Shown one piece after another: positions 1 through 9,272 of a stretch of DNA of 28,137 bases. The DNA is from Hypsibius dujardini. Lineage: Eukaryota; Tardigrada; Eutardigrada; Parachela; Hypsibiidae. The first letter of the stretch is position 1. The number at the start of each line of letters is the position of its first letter. Under the pieces are notes generated by a model. It was not told where the DNA came from, searched no databases, and worked only from the letters and a program-made list of their open reading frames with translations. Location: the NCBI GenBank assembly GCA_001579985.1, contig LRSR01005402.1, positions 1-28,137 on the forward strand. The letters are read 5' to 3'. The translations under genes and the position numbers were made by a program.

Positions 1-67
1 TAGTTATTGTGTATCGTAAGGTCAACAGGACTTCCGGGTTCTCCAAGGGAGAACAGGTCGTCGCACT
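1..67 (+). repeat. 3' end of the 5' LTR of a Ty3/gypsy-type element
   Basis: These 67 bases are identical to positions 7650-7716, the end of the downstream LTR, so the window starts inside the upstream LTR. No mismatch is visible. Within this small sample the two LTRs have not diverged, as expected for a recent insertion. The rest of the 5' LTR and the left target-site duplication lie outside the window. Confidence 0.93.
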
Positions 68-84
68 GGTTCCGAAAAGTTTTT
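67..84 (+). other. Putative primer-binding site
   Basis: A TGGTTCCGA-type sequence begins exactly where the two LTR copies stop matching. TGG at this point is the usual complement of a tRNA 3' CCA end, which primes minus-strand DNA synthesis in LTR elements. I did not identify the tRNA species. The LTR's last T may be shared with the site. Confidence 0.6.
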
Positions 85-185
85 TGCCTACGTTGTGAGT
101 TCCTGTACCATCAGGATAAACGGCAAAATTTGGACAACCTTTACTTGAATTTTTTGTTTTTCTTGGATCTTCGTTCGATATCAAG

Positions 186-3100
186 ATGCCGGATCAGACG
201 CCTGCAATCAATCTCGACGCCAAGCAGCTCGCAAAGGAGGTGACGTCACTAGCGGTGGTGAATGATGTGCGGCCACCGTTGTTCAGTGGCAAGGCGGGGG
301 AGGATGTGACGGCGTGGGTTCGACGATTTGAGACCGTGGCGAAGGCTCTCGAATGGGACTCAACTCGACAATTGTCACAGGTCGGTGTTTATTTGTCCCT
401 GTTTGCAGCTAGCTGGTACGCGAAGGAGACGCGTGACGGTACTGCAGCCTTCGCTACCTGGACTCTGTTCCGCGCTGCCATCATCAAACGCTTTGAAGCA
501 GAGGACTACAAGGCCCAGATCAAGCGGGAGCTAAACAATCGAAAAATGGTCAAAGGAGAACCGGTGGAGGACTACTTCAACGACGTCCTCACCCTGTGTG
601 ACAAGTACGACCGTGAGATGGACGATGATGACATCATCGAGAAGCTACGGAATGGATTGTACCCGGAGCTGATGTCCCGAGTTTGTATCTCTCACGCAAG
701 TACCCCAATGTCGTTTTTGTCTGACATGAAAATGGCGCTCGAATCTATCCGCCGCGAAAATCGGTTTAGACAAGAAAGAGGTCAATTTAGTCGTCCTGAT
801 TCTGATAACGGTTTCCAGAAGTCAGGGGCATTTTTGGGAAAAGTCAACGGAGGCTACTCTACCCGCACCAACGGAAGTGATCGTTTCGGCGGATACGGTG
901 GCAGCCGCGGAGGCCACAGCGGCGGCGGATTCGGACCCGGCGGCAACGGCGGCGGTCCCAACTACAATCGCGGCAGCGGCGGAAATAATGGAGGACACGG
1001 AAACCAAAGTAGCGGCACCGCTGGTCAAGGCAACGCACCCTCGTCCATTGGGAATGGCAACAGAAGCGGTCAAGGTGGAACCAGCCCAAGCGTTCGAACA
1101 GGAGGGAGCTTCCAGCGTGGAGGAGGAGGTTTCCGCAGAGACCGACCCCCTGTAACTTGCTACACTTGTGGTGGACCACACATCCAGCGTCACTGCCCGG
1201 AGAACCAGACCGACGAAGGTCGGGGTGGTGGAAATCATCAAATGCGAGGTTTAGTGGCCCAAATACCGGAAACGGCCGGCGCGGAGGATTTGACTGCAGA
1301 GGAACCGGTACGGGTACTCCACATGCTCTATTCTGATGGAGTGGATGACCGCTCCGTTCCCGGAGTGGGCGGGTCTGTTGATTGTAGTGACACGACCGAC
1401 AGTGAATCCAGCGAAGAAGAGGCCGGAAGTGGTTTCGCCACCGAGGAGGGCGGAAGTGACCGTAGCTCCGAAAGTGATTCATCAGAAGGTGGCATCGAAA
1501 TAGTGTGTGAGGCAGATGTGGGAAAGATGCCACTCCCGGAGTCACCTAAGCTGGCGGCGGATTATTATTATGGAGAGTACTCACCGGAGAGCCCCCCAGA
1601 GCTAGAGGCACGTGGGCTAGCAACGACATCCGCGGAGACCAGCACATACAACCCACCCGGAGGCGTCAGTGTGACAACCGAGTCATTTGAAATAATCGAG
1701 GAGGTGGAATCAATCCCGATTACGGCAGCGGCTGAAAACGTGACGGATGGCACAAATCTGGCGGTCCTAGGTGGTAAGGAACCGATTGCCATAACACGTA
1801 ATGTACCAGTCATCAATCTCAAACTAAACGGAATGGAGGCTACTGCCCTTCTTGACACCGGTGCAAGTTTTTCTGTGGTCAACATCAGTTTTGTTCGAGG
1901 TCTTGGTGTGACCATCCGCCCGTACAATATGGAAGCACAGCTGGCGGATAACAGAACGGTTCGGACGGACGGAATTGTGGAGTTACGTGTGGAGGTAGCT
2001 GGAGTTTTCGGTCAGGTCCCCTTCTGCATTTTCGGTGATTTTGTTAGTGGGCGACACGATGCTGTGCTCGGCTGCAACGTGTTGGGATTACCTGGAATAT
2101 TTTTGGACATTGCAAATAACCAGATTGTTGCCCCACCCTCTTTTCCCAGTGTAGCCGCGCAGGAGCAGATGTTCCAGCCGATTTCCCAGTACTCGGTGTG
2201 TGCCCCACCTCTGAAGTCTTTTGGAATGAAACTTCTCCAACAGCAGTGCGGCGGTGGCCCAGTTCGAAGACAACAGCTACTCCACATGGCCACCCAGGAA
2301 GAATCGGATTTGGATTTGTCGGGCTGGGACTACTCTTGGAGTGAGGTACCTGTCGACACATTCGATTTTTGTGACGAATTAACTGCGGATGGAAGAAAAG
2401 CGGTGCGGGCTCTGCTGGTCAAGTACGGCGCACTTTTCCATACTGATGGACGAGAGATGGGCGGGGCGAAGGTAGAGCCGTTCCGTATCGAACTTGAACC
2501 AGGCACCAAACCAATTTTCAGAAATCAATACCGGCGGCCACCGAAAGATCAAGAGGAAATTATGCGTCAGACAAAGGACATGCTGGCGAAGAAGGTGATA
2601 CGGCCGTCGCGGAGCCCATGGGGATCACCGGTGCATCTTGCACCAAAAGGAAACGGCAAACGGATGTGCGCCGACATGAGGGCCGTCAACGCAAAAACTA
2701 TTCCTGACCGTCATCCCCTTCCCCATCTCGACGACTGTCTGCAGACCCTGGCCGGAGCACGGTACTTTTCTACAATGGATCTGCAAAGCGGCTTTTGGCA
2801 GTGCCCTTTGGATGAGGAATCAAAACCAATTACGGCCTTCCAAGCGGGTAATGAATTTTACGAGTACAACGTACTGTTGTTTGGCCTACGGAACGCCCCA
2901 AGTCATTTTCAACGGATGATGTCTCAAGTTTTGGCTGGTCTATTGTGGGTCAGGACTTTCTGTTTCCTTGATGACGTGGTTATCGGAACGTCGGGTAGTT
3001 TACAGGAGCACCTGGATGTTCTGGAACAGATATTACTCCGATTCAAAGCCTACAACCTGATTCTCAAACCGGAAAAATGTCACTTCGTTAAAGCACGCGT

Positions 3101-6100
3101 CAAAGTGCTGGGATTCATTGTTTCACGTACCGGCCTGGAGGCCGACGGATCGAAAATCGATGCTGTGAAAAATTTCCCACGACCGAAGAATGCAAAACAT
3201 GCTCGGAGTTTCGTGGGACTGTGTGTGTATTACAAACGGTTCGTCAAAGGTTTTTCTGACATTGCGGGTCCATTGAACCGGTTGGCCAAGAAGGACGTGC
3301 CATTCCGGTGGGGAGATGAGGAGGAGACAGCATTCCAACGCCTGAAAGATGCCATGGTCAGTGCCCCTGTTTTGGTTCATTTCAATGTTGACTTGCCAGT
3401 TGAAATTCACCCGGATGCTTCGGCGTATGCGATGGGAGTTGTACTAGTACAACGTGATGACCAAAACCGTGAGCGTGTGATAGCTTATGGGAGTGCGAGC
3501 ATGAACGCCGCTCAGCGCAACTACAGTACTACACAGCGCGAGTGTTTGGCTATTGTGTGGACGTGCGAGAAGTACAGGTACTACCTGTTGGGAAGAGAGG
3601 TGACGTGCTACACCGATCATCACTCCCTCTGTTGGCTGTTCAACTTCCAGTCACCAAGCAGTTTACTGGTACGTTGGGCATTACGTCTGCAAGAGTACGA
3701 ACTACGAGTGATTCATAAAAGCGGGAAAACACATGCCGACGGAGACTGCCTGTCACGTTATCCAGTGGCGGTATCGGAGGAGCAGCAGCTGTTTGCCTTG
3801 GAGACGGCGGATGACATGTTTTTTGATGGTGTCGACATGGCAGCTGAGCAGCTAAAAGACGCTTGGATTCGTGAAACGATCAACAATATGCTGGGTGTCA
3901 AGTCGGTGAAGAAGGTGTATTTTCTGGAGAATGGGATATTGTATCGGCGATGGAAGACTCACGGAGAGACAGCCACTCTCCTCGTCATTCCAAAACACTT
4001 TCGTCTTCGTGTTATGGAAATGAGTCATGATGATCCAATGAGCGGCCATCTGGCTTTCGCTCGGACCTGGGACCGCATTCGAAAACGATTCTTTTGGCCA
4101 GGAAGCTTGGACTATGCCCAGCGCTACGTACAGTCCTGTACTCGTTGCCAATCCCGGAACATGCCAACCGCCCGGGCCGCCGGTCCGACCCAGTCCTTTT
4201 GCCCGGAGTGCCCATTCGAGATGATTGCAGTTGACGTCATGGGTCCTCTACCCCGCACGAAATCGGGTAACAAATTTATCGTCACGGCCACAGACTTGTT
4301 TAGCAAGTGGGTCATTGCCAGGGCGTTGCCCGCGCAGAATGCTTTGGCCATCGCACGGTTCCTGCTGTTCGACATTATGCTGAAGTACAGTATGCCGATG
4401 CGTATTTTGAGTGACCAAGGAACGCCGTTTTTGAACGCACTAACAACGGAGCTGTATCGTCTCATGGACGTGAAACGCGTTACTTGCAGTCCATACCGAC
4501 CCACTACCAATGGATGCTGTGAGCGCTTCAACAAGAGTTTGGCGCATATGCTTTCAAAGTACGTGGATGAGGAACAGCGTACTTGGGATGAGCCCCTGCA
4601 GTTCGTCGTTTTTGCGTATAATACTAGTACTCACGACACGACATCGGAGTCACCATTTAAAATGCTGTTCGGACGGGAGGCGACTATGCCTATTGACGTC
4701 ACACTGCCCACCATCAGTGAGCCATTTAACCGAGACGTCGAAAAACGGATGAAAGACATGCACGCAGCGGCCCATGCGCGGATTGAGCGTCGTCAAAACT
4801 ACGTGTATGCGACAGACAACCACCCGGATGTAGAATTTCAGCCTGGACAGTTTGTGTTGGTGTTCAACCCGGCGGGAAAGCTGGGAAAAGCTACAAAGTT
4901 GTTGAGTCGTTACTATGGACCCTACCGGATACTGCGACGAACCTCTCCGGTCAACTATGAAGTGGAGAGTCACGGACGACGTCGGAAGTCAACGTTCATC
5001 ACCCATGTCAGCAAAATGAAGCTTTTCTACGACCGCAATGAGCTGTACGTCGACTCTGAAGATGAAGATGGTGAGGGATGGGTCCCGTTTGCGCGACGGA
5101 AGGTTATCGAAGATCAGACGGAACAACCATGCGTCGAGAACAACGACCACGTCAACGAATTTTCTCAACGACCTAGCCAGGAAGAAAGGGTGGACTCTGA
5201 CGTTACCGTAGACCACGACGCCGAGAATGGCGTGCGAAATAGCGGTGTCACAGTAGACGACGGAAATGAAATCTGTGAGGAACGCGAAGAGACGGCAGAC
5301 TCTGACGAGTTGAATCGGTCTGAGCCTCCAAGCAAACTCGTCACTGAGGAGGAGATACACATACGTAGATCCGGTCGAAGCACAAAGGGAGTGCCACCAA
5401 AACGTCTAGTGGAGGGGAATAAGCAGATGGTTTACGTGAAGCCAGGGCTGTTTAAAAACAGTTTGATGTTTTTGATGGCCGTTGTGCTGTTGGCAGCGTC
5501 GCCATCTGCAGGTCTGGAAATGGATGTCTGTGACTGCGGAAAACCTCAATATGCCGGTGTGATGGGTTTTGACCGTCACGTGAGCTGTGTGAAACAGCCG
5601 GCGACATTACGTTACCGGCAAGTTAAGTATGAATTGATCATGGAGGACGCGGAGGGGAAGACATTCCATGGTCACTCCTGCCGTGTGTGGGAAAGGGAGA
5701 AGCAGGTGAAGAAGAGCATCATCCTGCAGACCGACACCACATACCGCACCAACCACAAGCAGACATCACCCGCTGAGTGCTGGGCTATGGTGCAGTCGTC
5801 AAAATGTGGCGATGCTACGATGAAGAAGATTGGTCATGTTTGGTCCTACAACGCGGAGCCGGAGGGAGAAGGTTCCTGGAACTCAGTCATGTCTTTCCGT
5901 ACTCTGAATTGTGAGGTCATGGAAGTGATGTTGGAAGAAGGTTGTGCGGGATGCCCCATCCATTCAGCAACTAACGAACTGGCTGAGAATAGGAACGTGG
6001 GGTACTCTATTCAGGGTCAGCGAACGTTTGTGTGGAGTGCAGTTGGAGCACAACAGAAACCGTGTGACCTGAAACGGATGATGGTGCGGTCGGGTCGTCT

Positions 6101-7304
6101 TTACAATGACAGTGGTGTACTACGTCTACGCGACACGGATAAGCAAATGGACTTCGTGCTTGGTGCTCGCCGAAAGACCTGCCTGAACGACGGAGTCGAA
6201 GTTTTTTCGGTCCAAGGAGTGAATCATATAAGTATTCGTATTTTGGACTGGCCCTCCGCCGGGAGGTGGCGACGGGCCACCAACAGCAGTCTCGGTGGAA
6301 AAGCTGACGCCTTGTCCCTGCAACAATTTTTACCGGAACATATGCAGTATATGTTGGACACTGCTGTGGACCATGAAAACCGTCTGGCGGAGGCTATCAA
6401 CGAGTTAGACTGCCGTGCCGGGAAGGACCGATTAAATACACTGTATACCTTGTCCAAGGTGAGTGGCATTCTGGCTGCACGTTCCGTGGGATTGACGAAG
6501 TGTCAAAGTCTGGAGAGTTTTGGCGCGACTGGTGTGGTTCGACAGTGTCGCTCGGTGAAGCTGGATTTCAAGGTGGATAACAGCTCACGATGTGGACCGC
6601 AGCCCCGCGCTGGTGACTACGGTATGGGACACGATGGATTTTTGGTTGTTCCCTACTCGGAGTGTTTGTGGAAGTCGTCGGTCGTAAATTTCAACGGAAA
6701 CCCGTACGAGTCTCGGAACGGAGAGTGGAGAAAGATAAGGACCACACCCTTAGCCGAGAGTCACGCGGTCCTTGCCCATTTCACAGCACCAGTTGATTTG
6801 TCTGGAACTTTGTTGTCTGCTGCTATGGAACAAGAGCATACACGAACGTTCAACTTGTTGTCGGAATTGGCCGGTGCATTGGAGGAACATGGTGTTGATA
6901 ACATCGGACGACTGGTAGAGTCATCGGAAAAAGTTGCTCTGATACCGGATATCTTCGCGCGTTTCACTGTGTGGAAGAATCTGGCCGGCGGAGTCATTGG
7001 ATTGCTTCTCACAACTGTAGCAGTATATGTGTGTTGGCAGTTTCGTGTCGTCTTGTTTGGTTGTTTTCGTAGATCACGGAAGCCATCCAGTCCTTCCCCA
7101 CCGTCAGTTACCACGTCTTCGAGCCCGGCGACCGGAGCTCCTATTGAGACCGTCATTCGGGTGGGGACTTCGACCACGCCCTACGACAACTCTGAAAAGG
7201 TGGTTTGCCTTTATCCTGACTGTGCAACGTACGGACCCCTCCATCAAGTCAACATCAAACCGACTACCGAAGGTGGAACTGACTCGCCCGGAGTTCGAGT
7301 CTGA
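186..7304 (+). CDS. Single-frame Gag-Pol-Env polyprotein of a Ty3/gypsy endogenous retrovirus-like element
   Basis: One open frame of 2372 codons with a good ATG context. Order of parts: retrotransposon Gag capsid region (about 30-200); Gly/Arg-rich linker (245-320); zinc knuckle C325, C328, H332, C337, one residue shorter than the usual CX2CX4HX4C; Ser/Glu-rich acidic linker (about 395-470); aspartic protease with D557-T-G-A; reverse transcriptase with F-L-D929-D930; RNase H starting near D1077; integrase with HHCC finger (H1281, H1288, C1318, C1321), DDE triad D1350, D1410, E1446 (D-35-E spacing), and a GPY/F-type module near 1577. An envelope-like part follows from about 1750: hydrophobic leader 1759-1777, Arg-Trp-Arg-Arg 2027-2030 as a possible furin site, and a membrane segment 2265-2294. 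All catalytic residues are present and there is no frameshift or stop. What is unusual is that gag, pol and env share one frame. Env is normally made from a spliced RNA; that route is not proven here. Confidence 0.95.
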   Translation: MPDQTPAINLDAKQLAKEVTSLAVVNDVRPPLFSGKAGEDVTAWVRRFETVAKALEWDSTRQLSQVGVYLSLFAASWYAKETRDGTAAFATWTLFRAAIIKRFEAEDYKAQIKRELNNRKMVKGEPVEDYFNDVLTLCDKYDREMDDDDIIEKLRNGLYPELMSRVCISHASTPMSFLSDMKMALESIRRENRFRQERGQFSRPDSDNGFQKSGAFLGKVNGGYSTRTNGSDRFGGYGGSRGGHSGGGFGPGGNGGGPNYNRGSGGNNGGHGNQSSGTAGQGNAPSSIGNGNRSGQGGTSPSVRTGGSFQRGGGGFRRDRPPVTCYTCGGPHIQRHCPENQTDEGRGGGNHQMRGLVAQIPETAGAEDLTAEEPVRVLHMLYSDGVDDRSVPGVGGSVDCSDTTDSESSEEEAGSGFATEEGGSDRSSESDSSEGGIEIVCEADVGKMPLPESPKLAADYYYGEYSPESPPELEARGLATTSAETSTYNPPGGVSVTTESFEIIEEVESIPITAAAENVTDGTNLAVLGGKEPIAITRNVPVINLKLNGMEATALLDTGASFSVVNISFVRGLGVTIRPYNMEAQLADNRTVRTDGIVELRVEVAGVFGQVPFCIFGDFVSGRHDAVLGCNVLGLPGIFLDIANNQIVAPPSFPSVAAQEQMFQPISQYSVCAPPLKSFGMKLLQQQCGGGPVRRQQLLHMATQEESDLDLSGWDYSWSEVPVDTFDFCDELTADGRKAVRALLVKYGALFHTDGREMGGAKVEPFRIELEPGTKPIFRNQYRRPPKDQEEIMRQTKDMLAKKVIRPSRSPWGSPVHLAPKGNGKRMCADMRAVNAKTIPDRHPLPHLDDCLQTLAGARYFSTMDLQSGFWQCPLDEESKPITAFQAGNEFYEYNVLLFGLRNAPSHFQRMMSQVLAGLLWVRTFCFLDDVVIGTSGSLQEHLDVLEQILLRFKAYNLILKPEKCHFVKARVKVLGFIVSRTGLEADGSKIDAVKNFPRPKNAKHARSFVGLCVYYKRFVKGFSDIAGPLNRLAKKDVPFRWGDEEETAFQRLKDAMVSAPVLVHFNVDLPVEIHPDASAYAMGVVLVQRDDQNRERVIAYGSASMNAAQRNYSTTQRECLAIVWTCEKYRYYLLGREVTCYTDHHSLCWLFNFQSPSSLLVRWALRLQEYELRVIHKSGKTHADGDCLSRYPVAVSEEQQLFALETADDMFFDGVDMAAEQLKDAWIRETINNMLGVKSVKKVYFLENGILYRRWKTHGETATLLVIPKHFRLRVMEMSHDDPMSGHLAFARTWDRIRKRFFWPGSLDYAQRYVQSCTRCQSRNMPTARAAGPTQSFCPECPFEMIAVDVMGPLPRTKSGNKFIVTATDLFSKWVIARALPAQNALAIARFLLFDIMLKYSMPMRILSDQGTPFLNALTTELYRLMDVKRVTCSPYRPTTNGCCERFNKSLAHMLSKYVDEEQRTWDEPLQFVVFAYNTSTHDTTSESPFKMLFGREATMPIDVTLPTISEPFNRDVEKRMKDMHAAAHARIERRQNYVYATDNHPDVEFQPGQFVLVFNPAGKLGKATKLLSRYYGPYRILRRTSPVNYEVESHGRRRKSTFITHVSKMKLFYDRNELYVDSEDEDGEGWVPFARRKVIEDQTEQPCVENNDHVNEFSQRPSQEERVDSDVTVDHDAENGVRNSGVTVDDGNEICEEREETADSDELNRSEPPSKLVTEEEIHIRRSGRSTKGVPPKRLVEGNKQMVYVKPGLFKNSLMFLMAVVLLAASPSAGLEMDVCDCGKPQYAGVMGFDRHVSCVKQPATLRYRQVKYELIMEDAEGKTFHGHSCRVWEREKQVKKSIILQTDTTYRTNHKQTSPAECWAMVQSSKCGDATMKKIGHVWSYNAEPEGEGSWNSVMSFRTLNCEVMEVMLEEGCAGCPIHSATNELAENRNVGYSIQGQRTFVWSAVGAQQKPCDLKRMMVRSGRLYNDSGVLRLRDTDKQMDFVLGARRKTCLNDGVEVFSVQGVNHISIRILDWPSAGRWRRATNSSLGGKADALSLQQFLPEHMQYMLDTAVDHENRLAEAINELDCRAGKDRLNTLYTLSKVSGILAARSVGLTKCQSLESFGATGVVRQCRSVKLDFKVDNSSRCGPQPRAGDYGMGHDGFLVVPYSECLWKSSVVNFNGNPYESRNGEWRKIRTTPLAESHAVLAHFTAPVDLSGTLLSAAMEQEHTRTFNLLSELAGALEEHGVDNIGRLVESSEKVALIPDIFARFTVWKNLAGGVIGLLLTTVAVYVCWQFRVVLFGCFRRSRKPSSPSPPSVTTSSSPATGAPIETVIRVGTSTTPYDNSEKVVCLYPDCATYGPLHQVNIKPTTEGGTDSPGVRV
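5428..7304 (+). other. env: Envelope-like glycoprotein region within the polyprotein frame
   Basis: The last about 625 codons look like a type I viral glycoprotein. A Met-led hydrophobic stretch (1759-1777) resembles a signal peptide, and a Cys-rich ectodomain follows. A dibasic Arg-Trp-Arg-Arg at 2027-2030 would split it into roughly equal halves. Several N-x-S/T sequons are visible, including one beside the cleavage site. One membrane-spanning segment (2265-2294) precedes a cytoplasmic tail of about 78 residues rich in Ser, Pro and Thr. An ATG at 5427 sits just after an AAGCAG, which could serve as a splice acceptor, although the tract before it is purine-rich. The spacing of Cys, Gly-Pro and Asn-Phe-Asn-Gly residues in the second half suggests the glycoproteins of chuvirus/mononegavirus-like agents captured by invertebrate LTR elements. 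I hold that assignment only loosely. Confidence 0.7.
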
Positions 7305-7312
7305 GGAGGGGG
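7303..7312 (+). other. Polypurine tract before the 3' LTR
   Basis: GAGGAGGGGG overlaps the polyprotein stop codon (TGA at 7302-7304) and lies three bases before the proposed LTR start. This is the expected position of the plus-strand priming site of an LTR retrotransposon. Confidence 0.75.
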
Positions 7313-7315
7313 CAA

Positions 7316-7716
7316 TGTGACGTTCGTGTTTGTTGTTGTGATTTGCCGGTCAATATATTAAGGTCGATTCTCATGTGCCACATATTGCTCACATGTACTC
7401 GTACTGTAATTCCCACGCTGTAGTTCTCGTTCTTGTCTTGTGAGAAAGATGTTTCAGTGTCAAGTGAAGAATGCGCTTGTTTAGATTGTTGTCATGTTCG
7501 AACGATAAGGATGAGTCTTGAAGCTCGGTTCGAGACTCGACTTCTCGTTCGTTTTCTAGCTTCTCATTCAGTTTGACTTTCCATCGGCTTGCTATCTCGG
7601 CTTCTCTCAATTTTGTTGTGCAAGTAATAATTCCGGAAAGGAGTACTCGTAGTTATTGTGTATCGTAAGGTCAACAGGACTTCCGGGTTCTCCAAGGGAG
7701 AACAGGTCGTCGCACT
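7316..7716 (+). repeat. 3' LTR of the gypsy-type element
   Basis: About 400 bp, beginning TGTGACG just after the polypurine tract and ending CGCACT where identity with positions 1-67 ends. A TATATTA at 7354-7360 is a possible core promoter element. No canonical AATAAA was seen, so the U3/R/U5 borders are uncertain. The exact left border is inferred because the matching 5' part of the upstream LTR is outside the window. The right border is firm to within one base. Confidence 0.88.
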
Positions 7717-7806
7717 ACCGATGATGGATCCGCCACAAGTGCTGATGCTTATCCTTTGTTGATTATTGACCGGAGGTCCGACAGGAATTTTGGCCAGTAT
7801 TCGCAC
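7717..7806 (-). pseudogene. Possible trypsin-like serine protease exon fragment cut by the retroelement
   Basis: Reading the minus strand from 7806 towards the LTR gives 30 codons ending in Thr-Cys-Gly-Gly-Ser-Ile-Ile-Gly. This is the conserved S1-protease motif that normally precedes the catalytic His region. A pyrimidine-rich tract and CAG end at 7807, so an exon could start at 7806. Upstream residues include a Val-Gly-Pro-Pro-Val stretch that only partly resembles the usual Ile-Val-Gly-Gly activation site. The frame runs directly into the LTR junction, so the rest of the gene, if it exists, would lie left of the window. The call rests on one short motif and could be chance. Confidence 0.35.
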
Positions 7807-9272
7807 CTGACGGCGGCAAAAGAGGCAATTTAAAGGGGTGGGTTTCTGATCTGACCTGTCACGATCACACCTGGATTTCCCCAAAATGTGCAGACCATGC
7901 GAGACAGATTTATATTTGCGTCGTCTTCACTTTAAGAACTGATTTGTATTGGGAAACATCTATGCATCGCGAAATTTAATGTCTTTTTAGTGTTCTTTAA
8001 TGAATTCGTGCACTTTGTACTGCTTTTGTCGTGAAATAGTTTTGCGGCTGGGCTGGGGTTCTAAACCGGGAGTGGGGACCGATGATTTTGATTGTTGTGT
8101 CATACTAGCAAGAAACCCAACCCAAAGCTCCGCCCCAATATGCCTCTTTAGCAAAGCCACAGCCTATCCACAGCTAAGAGAAAATTAAATAAATAAATCG
8201 TTATTTAATTTCGATTCAGCAAATTTAGCTGGGAAAAAATCATTTCGCCTTGGAAAATTAGCTGGGAGGAAATAATTTCCCCTTAGTAAATTTATCGCGT
8301 GTAAACTCAAAACCTTTTGAAACACAAGGCGCTCCATAATAAATTGCGGCGAGATAGCTGAGCTGTAGTTGTAGTAACATCTTCCACAGTCACACGCGCT
8401 TAACAGAAAACAAGCCAAATCGAATCGTTTTTTTCTTGCCTTAACACTGAATAACGTAATAGGACAATTGCTTCACTCACATGATCCGATCAAGGCTGCT
8501 GCCGAATACTTATGGCCCATGCTTAGGGAGAGTGTAGGGTTGGATTGGAAGAACGAAATATCGACGTTAAAAACAAAAATCACAATTGAGCTCTCGATAA
8601 AAGTGAATGACATGGCTTATTTTATGCTCCCCGGAAAAAAATGGTGGGTGTGGTTTTTTCTCCGCCAACCCAGGCTGCATCAATTCATTATTATTACTGC
8701 CTCGTCAGAAGCTATTAGGAGGTCGTTGACACAAATCGTCTGTCGAATCCACTGGAGGTAAGCTTGCGTCTTAGCGAAATGTGCAGGTTTAATTGAGGAA
8801 CACCCTTGGGCGGCGTATTCTGACACGCCGGCGGAGTAAACCGTTCCACTTGCGTTACAGAATACATAGACCTATTTGAAAAACATTTAATGAAAGCTAA
8901 TGGAAGCTTATAAAATTTAAAACAGTTTGAATAAAATCTAGTAAAATTAAAATAAAATATTTAATTTTCAATGAAATTGTAAATGATATGTCCAAACATT
9001 TCAATAAAATAATTAATATCCTTGATTATAGAAGATGATGTTTCTAAAGTGAATTTCATAGAAGGCCAAATCGTTTTTTTTACCGTTTTCGTAATTCATT
9101 ATATTTTTTATTAATATTTGAACCAATCACTGAATATTGAAACGCTCGCGAAGTCATTGACACGGGGGCGCTTGCGGCAATAATAATAAATCATCACGCA
9201 GCTTCAGCGGTAAATTTTTATATTTCCCAAGATGAACAACGTCTGACACTTGCACATATGTGCCACGTAGCT
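7807..9272. other. Intergenic stretch, no gene recognised
   Basis: AT-rich DNA with only short random frames. The one structured item seen is a 33-bp imperfect tandem duplication at about 8221-8287, containing AAATTAGCTGGGA in both copies. Nothing else is supported. Confidence 0.6.
8221..8287 (+). repeat. 33-bp imperfect direct duplication
   Basis: Two adjacent copies begin with AAATTTAGCTGGGA and AAAATTAGCTGGGA and both continue into an ATTTC(G/C)CCTT segment. A third partial copy may start at the right edge. No function is evident. Confidence 0.6.

Noticed and set aside
822-1545. Long minus-strand and alternative-frame open stretches across the gag region
   Set aside because: They are shadows of the Gly-rich and acidic low-complexity coding sequence of the polyprotein; no motif and heavy compositional bias.
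8041-8085. GGTTCTAAACC as a tRNA B box
   Set aside because: No matching A box upstream and no cloverleaf.
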